Origin: an uncultured Selenomonadales bacterium | GTDB lineage: Bacteria; Bacillota_C; Negativicutes; Selenomonadales; Selenomonadaceae | Length of the DNA: 7,862 bases | Direction: 5' to 3' | Assembly (NCBI GenBank): GCA_946407175.1 | Contig: CAMJNB010000047.1 | Span: 1 to 7,862 of the forward strand | Part shown: positions 4,882 through 7,862 of the stretch, one piece after another | Position numbering within the stretch: the stretch's first letter is position 1 | How the letters are laid out: every line of letters starts with the position of its first letter | The notes under the pieces: generated by a model | The model's input: the letters and a program-made list of their open reading frames with translations, nothing else | Told to the model about the DNA's origin: nothing | The model's database searches: none | Translations under genes and position numbers: made by a program

Positions 4882-5163
4882 TTACACGGCGGCACGAAAA
4901 ACTTTTTTAACGCTTAACAAACATTCACCGTAACTTTCGCCGGGTGACGCCTCATAAATTTTTTCGCCGTCAACAAACATACTCGGCACGTAATAATATT
5001 TTTCTGCGAAATCAGCGGCGCGGTCACGGTCTTGGTGCTTGTCGACAATTTCAATTTCGACGTCAGCAAATTCGGGATATTCCGCCTTAACTTCTTTAAT
5101 CGCCGCAAAAGCTTGAGAGCAGTACGGACAGCCTTGCATTTTAAGCAGGGTAATTTTTTTCAC
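4882..5163 (-). CDS. Small glutaredoxin/thioredoxin-like protein (CPYC)
   Basis: A 93-residue thioredoxin-fold protein, the usual size of a small glutaredoxin. The redox motif CPYC is at residues 12-15 after a first beta strand (KKITLLKMQG). YYVPSMFVDGE (57-67) holds the cis-proline P60 and the following strand. The C-terminal helix contains a further cysteine, C81. It likely reduces disulfides in the cytoplasm, or a partner enzyme. The GTG start is chosen over a TTG five codons earlier because GGAGGTG lies between them, 6 bases before the GTG. It begins 16 bases after the ahbD stop and is co-transcribed with it. A link to heme enzymes, for example keeping Fe-S ligand cysteines reduced, is suggested only by position. 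Confidence 0.82.
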   Translation of the reverse strand: MKKITLLKMQGCPYCSQAFAAIKEVKAEYPEFADVEIEIVDKHQDRDRAADFAEKYYYVPSMFVDGEKIYEASPGESYGECLLSVKKVFRAAV

Positions 5164-5169
5164 TTTGAA

Positions 5170-5176
5170 CACCTCC
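5170..5176 (-). promoter_or_regulatory. Ribosome binding site fixing the GTG start of the glutaredoxin-like gene
   Basis: Minus-strand GGAGGTG lies 6 bases before the GTG at 5163. It lies within the extra codons of a longer TTG-initiated reading, which has no site of its own. Confidence 0.7.
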
Positions 5177-5179
5177 AAA

Positions 5180-6157
5180 TTAAATTAAACAAATCGGATC
5201 TGCGGACATAAAGTCGCCGTCATGATAAACCGCCGCTCTTGCACGACAGCCGCCGCAGGAATTTCTGTGACGACAAACGCCGCACTTACCGCCGTAGTCA
5301 AGCGTACGCAATTTTTTCAGCACGTCACTGTTTCGCCAAATTTCGTCAAACGGCGTCTTCCTAACGTCGCCCAATTCCATATTCAAGTACGCGCAGGGTT
5401 GAACCTTACCGCGCGGGCTTATAATACAGTACGAAAGACCGGCAAGACAGCCGCGTTTAAAGCGCAACTTCATTCCCATTTCGTCGGCAATGCGTAAAAA
5501 TTGCGGCGCACAAGTCGGCTTGAGTTCTATTGAAACTTCTTGTTGCTTTTTCATAATTCGGCGCAAAACTTCTTCATAACTTTTCGCGCGCAGAGATTCA
5601 GTCTCGATATTTTCAGCGCGTCCCGTCGGTATCAAGAAAAAAATATGATGAGCCTTCGCACCTATTTCTACTGCAAAATCCGTCAGCGCCTCAAGTTCGT
5701 GCTGATTCCAATCCATAACCGTAGTATGAATTTGAAACGGCAGACCGACAGCGCGGCAATTTTTCATGCCGTCAACCGCGCCTTGCCACGCATTTTTAAA
5801 CGCGCGAAATTTGTCATGCTTATCGGCGTCAAGCGAATCAAGCGAAATACCCATACCTTTGGCGCCCGCGTCTTTTAAATCCCGCGCCATTTTTTCAGTT
5901 ATTAAAGTGCCGTTCGTGCCGAAGACGGGAATTAATTTCAAACTTGCCGCGTACCGTACCAGCTCCAAAATGTCGGGGCGCATTAACGGTTCACCGCCGG
6001 AAAAAATCATTATCTTAAAACCTGCGCGTGCAATTTCGCCTAAAAGTTTTTTCGCCTCGTCGGTATTCAGCTCCTCATCAACCTTACAACCGGCGTCACG
6101 GTAGCAATGCGCGCAGTACATATTGCAAGCGTTTGTAGTGTTCCACGAAACTATCAA
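5180..6157 (-). CDS. ahbD: AhbD/NirJ2-like radical SAM-SPASM heme synthase
   Basis: 325 residues from the TTG start. The product starts IVSWNTTNACNMYCAHCYRDAG, which is how NirJ2/AhbD proteins begin. The radical SAM cysteines are C11, C15 and C18; SGGEP is at 53-57. The C-terminus is a full SPASM domain: C237, C244 and C255 (RGCLAG, SYC, VQPCAYL), then CGVCRHRNSCGGC (292-304) and C323. AhbD decarboxylates two propionates of Fe-coproporphyrin III to give heme b in the siroheme-dependent route used by archaea and some anaerobes. The TTG is preferred to an ATG twelve codons upstream because GGAGTG precedes the TTG and because the ATG lies in the loop of a terminator hairpin. The AhbC-like gene lies just upstream and the glutaredoxin-like gene just downstream. 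A heme d1-type (NirJ2) label is possible; the exact reaction is inferred. Confidence 0.82.
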   Translation of the reverse strand: MIVSWNTTNACNMYCAHCYRDAGCKVDEELNTDEAKKLLGEIARAGFKIMIFSGGEPLMRPDILELVRYAASLKLIPVFGTNGTLITEKMARDLKDAGAKGMGISLDSLDADKHDKFRAFKNAWQGAVDGMKNCRAVGLPFQIHTTVMDWNQHELEALTDFAVEIGAKAHHIFFLIPTGRAENIETESLRAKSYEEVLRRIMKKQQEVSIELKPTCAPQFLRIADEMGMKLRFKRGCLAGLSYCIISPRGKVQPCAYLNMELGDVRKTPFDEIWRNSDVLKKLRTLDYGGKCGVCRHRNSCGGCRARAAVYHDGDFMSADPICLI

Positions 6158-6165
6158 AAATTTTT

Positions 6166-6171
6166 CACTCC
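6166..6171 (-). promoter_or_regulatory. Ribosome binding site fixing the TTG start of ahbD
   Basis: Minus-strand GGAGTG lies 8 bases before the TTG at 6157 and immediately after the U-run of the upstream hairpin. The same GGAGTG is used by precursors 2 and 3. The ATG at 6193 has no comparable site. Confidence 0.65.
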
Positions 6172-6173
6172 AA

Positions 6174-6212
6174 TAAAAAAACTTCTGCGTCATTTTAACA
6201 CAGAAGTCTTTT
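6174..6212 (-). terminator. Terminator-like hairpin between ahbC and ahbD
   Basis: In the minus-strand transcript ACUUCUG (6207-6201) pairs perfectly with CAGAAGU (6187-6181). Three more pairs (U-G, G-C, U-A) extend the stem to about 10 and leave a seven-base loop. A run of seven U follows, including the last stem base. This is a complete intrinsic terminator inside the 72-base gap between two functionally linked genes, so it may limit or regulate read-through into ahbD. It could also fold on the plus strand, where CTTTTTATTT follows, but no gene needs it there. Confidence 0.75.
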
Positions 6213-6229
6213 TATTTACAGAAATTTTT

Positions 6230-7402
6230 TCACGTAATTTCAGCGTCGGTCAAGTAACAAGCAGGGTCGGACGCCCAAAAATTTCCGGTGACTGATTCGG
6301 CGCGTGTTCTGAAGTTGCCGTTACAGCAGTTCAAAAATTTACACGTCGCACAACGTCCTTGCAGTAGCGGCTTACGATTTTTAAGCCCTGCCAAAATTTC
6401 ATTTGAAGTGTCAGTCCAAATGTCGCCGAATTTTCTTTCACGCACATTGCCGAAAGTATGATGTTGCGTAAATTGGTCGGGGTGCACGTAGCCTGCGGGG
6501 TCGACTTCACCAAATGCAATGCCGGAGCGATTGCCGCCGTTCATTGAAATAAATTTTAAAATCTGCGCGGCGGTCTCGGTGTCACCTTCCGCCAAAGCCT
6601 TAAGGTAAACATAAACGCCGTCGCAGTGATTGTCTACGGTCAAAATCTCTTTTTCAAGTCCGCGCCGTTCAAAATCTTTCGTACGCGAAATAATTTTGTC
6701 CATAGCTTGACGCGATTCGGCAGGCGTTAAATCTTCGTCCATCATTTGACTGCCGCGCCCTGAGTAAACAAGGTGGTAGAAACAGACGCGATTAATTTTT
6801 TCAGCCTCAATGAAGTCAAAAATTTTATCCAGCTCCATGAAGTTGTGGCGGTTAATCGTGAACCGAAGACCAACGCGCTGTCCTGCGGCTACGCAATTTT
6901 TAATGCCGTTCATGGCACGTTGAAAGGCGCCTTCCACGCCGCGAAATTTGTCATTGACATCAGCAATGCCGTCAAGCGAAATTCCCACGTAACCTACACC
7001 GATACTTTTAATTCGTTCGGCAACTTCGCGCGTGATTAAAGTACCGTTCGTCGAAAGGGTAGGACGAACTTTTTTTTCTGCCGCGTACTCTGCAAGCTCG
7101 AAAAAATCTTGTCGCATTAACGGTTCACCGCCGGAAAAAAGTAGCACGGGTACTTTAAATGCTGCAAGGTCGTCAATAAATTTTTTCGCCTCGTCCGTAG
7201 TCAATTCGTCACGATAAATTTTCGCGTCGGAGTTCATGTAGCAATGGCGGCATTTCAAATTGCAAGTACGCGTTGAGTTCCATACAACTACGGGACCGAT
7301 GCCGTCCGCCGCGCCGCTCGTCATTCGGTGTGAATTTTTCGTGTAGCGTAAACTGTCACCGAAATAATTTTTTGCAAATAATAATTTTGTAAGACTTATC
7401 AT
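6230..7402 (-). CDS. ahbC: AhbC/NirJ1-like radical SAM protein (didecarboxysiroheme deacetylase)
   Basis: A 390-residue protein of full family length. It begins MISLTKLL with SLRYTKNS, like AhbC proteins. The radical SAM motif CNLKCRHC supplies C47, C51 and C54 after VVVWNSTRT; LLFSGGEPLMR is at 87-97, and the family blocks YVGISLDG, LRFTINRHN, RVCFYHLVYSGRG and TVDNHCDG follow in order. NGGNRSG (288-294) and VHPDQF precede the C-terminal cluster region CATCKFLNCCNGNFRTRA, which with C382 (DPACYL) offers four ligands (C351, C354, C359 or C360, C382). AhbC removes two acetate side chains of 12,18-didecarboxysiroheme to form Fe-coproporphyrin III. The ATG lies 3 bases after the previous gene's stop with no clear ribosome binding site, so translation is probably coupled. 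A NirJ1 (heme d1-type) role is the alternative. Confidence 0.82.
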   Translation of the reverse strand: MISLTKLLFAKNYFGDSLRYTKNSHRMTSGAADGIGPVVVWNSTRTCNLKCRHCYMNSDAKIYRDELTTDEAKKFIDDLAAFKVPVLLFSGGEPLMRQDFFELAEYAAEKKVRPTLSTNGTLITREVAERIKSIGVGYVGISLDGIADVNDKFRGVEGAFQRAMNGIKNCVAAGQRVGLRFTINRHNFMELDKIFDFIEAEKINRVCFYHLVYSGRGSQMMDEDLTPAESRQAMDKIISRTKDFERRGLEKEILTVDNHCDGVYVYLKALAEGDTETAAQILKFISMNGGNRSGIAFGEVDPAGYVHPDQFTQHHTFGNVRERKFGDIWTDTSNEILAGLKNRKPLLQGRCATCKFLNCCNGNFRTRAESVTGNFWASDPACYLTDAEIT

Positions 7403-7405
7403 AAT

Positions 7406-7862
7406 TCAATTTTTATTTTTGTAGTAGTCATCAATAATGCACTGCGAAATTTTTTCTGCCGCGCCTATATGAATTTGGTTGAGTTGCTTGATAAGGCGGC
7501 GGCGCTCATCTTTAAGCGGGTCTTCACCGTTTAAAAGCATTGTCAAATATTTTTCGACGTCATCCCAGCTATTTGCTTTATAAATAGACGATTCAATTAA
7601 TTTACTGTCACCGAAGAAATTGTAGCCGCTGTCACAATAAATAATCGGATTGCCGGTCAAAAAGTACAACGGGATTATCGACGTAATATCGGCTATCATT
7701 ATGTCCGCTTGCGTAAACGCAGACTTCAAAGGGTCGTGTTCGTCGAGGTAGATTTTATTTTCCTGCAAACTTTCTTTGTAGCGTTGAACTTCCTCTTCAG
7801 TCATTCGGTTTTCTTTAACCATAGTCGGAAAAAGCAGTCGGTGCGGACGAATGGTCATTTTC
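7406..7862 (-). CDS. CDP-glycerol glycerophosphotransferase-like protein, 5' end outside window
   Basis: Only the C-terminal 151 or so codons are present; the frame stays open to the right edge, so the methionine at 7858 is probably internal. RPHRLLF corresponds to the RPHPxL element of the TagB/TagF family. HDPLKSAFTQADIMIADITSIIPLYFLTGNPIIYCDSG corresponds in shortened order to their nucleotide-sugar/CDP-glycerol binding end (ADxxITDxSSxxxxYxxxxxPxIY). Its polar C-terminus has no membrane segment. Such enzymes transfer glycerol phosphate or similar groups onto teichoic-acid-like or capsular polymers at the cytoplasmic face. RPHP is changed to RPHR here and DYSS to DITS, so the substrate may differ. 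It stands first of the visible genes in the ahb operon, with a 3-base gap, though no role in heme synthesis is evident. Confidence 0.6.
   Translation of the reverse strand, partial: KMTIRPHRLLFPTMVKENRMTEEEVQRYKESLQENKIYLDEHDPLKSAFTQADIMIADITSIIPLYFLTGNPIIYCDSGYNFFGDSKLIESSIYKANSWDDVEKYLTMLLNGEDPLKDERRRLIKQLNQIHIGAAEKISQCIIDDYYKNKN

Noticed and set aside
5164..5178. Glutaredoxin-like gene starting at TTG 5178
   Set aside because: The strong GGAGGTG site lies inside this extension and serves the GTG at 5163.
5540..6104. Two 112-codon plus-strand frames opposite ahbD
   Set aside because: They are antisense to a strongly conserved gene and show no domain or ribosome binding site.
6158..6193. 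AhbD starting at ATG 6193, twelve codons earlier
   Set aside because: The ATG is in the loop of a terminator hairpin without a ribosome binding site, and family members normally begin near IVSWNTTN.

Overview
The window looks like chromosomal DNA of an anaerobic Gram-positive-lineage bacterium (Bacillota). The AhbC/AhbD (NirJ1/NirJ2-type) radical SAM pair, the DUF362 protein, the clear GGAG-type ribosome binding sites and the frequent TTG/GTG starts would suit a Negativicutes-like or clostridial genome, but this placement is an inference. Nearly all of the window is coding and most genes lie on the minus strand. No tRNA, rRNA, CRISPR array or insertion sequence is visible, and no gap between genes exceeds about 130 bases.

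Layout from left to right. (1) Positions 1-771, plus strand: the 3' end of a DUF362 gene, followed by a terminator at 842-881 that works in both directions. (2) Positions 903-3453, minus strand: a tight seven-gene operon that I read as a RiPP (ribosomally made, post-translationally modified peptide) locus. In transcription order it holds an XRE-type regulator, a YkgJ-like cysteine-cluster protein, a radical SAM enzyme with a degenerate SPASM tail, precursor peptide 1, precursor peptide 2, a PqqD-like RRE protein and precursor peptide 3. The three peptides (64, 53 and 57 aa) share a 12-residue leader, MKExYx[RK]PxVxN, then diverge into Ala/Gly/Val-rich cores without cysteine. This is the most interesting part of the window. 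(3) Positions 3576-4436, minus: a membrane-anchored lipoprotein resembling DUF3153/LppM. (4) Positions 4467-4844, plus: ridA. (5) Positions 4882-7862, minus: a CDP-glycerol glycerophosphotransferase-like gene (5' end outside the window), an AhbC-like and an AhbD-like radical SAM protein for siroheme-dependent heme synthesis, and a small CPYC thioredoxin/glutaredoxin-like protein. A strong terminator-like hairpin sits between ahbC and ahbD.

How the genes may work together. In the RiPP operon the RRE protein would bind the YxxP leader and present the peptide to the radical SAM enzyme. The YkgJ-like protein is translationally coupled to that enzyme and may handle iron or an Fe-S cluster for it. 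No exporter or leader peptidase is present in the window. In the heme block, AhbC would convert 12,18-didecarboxysiroheme to Fe-coproporphyrin III, and AhbD would convert that to heme b. The earlier enzymes AhbA and AhbB are not in the window.

Several starts were revised from the sequence: TTG for precursors 1 and 3, for the RiPP radical SAM enzyme and for ahbD; GTG for the regulator and for the glutaredoxin-like gene.
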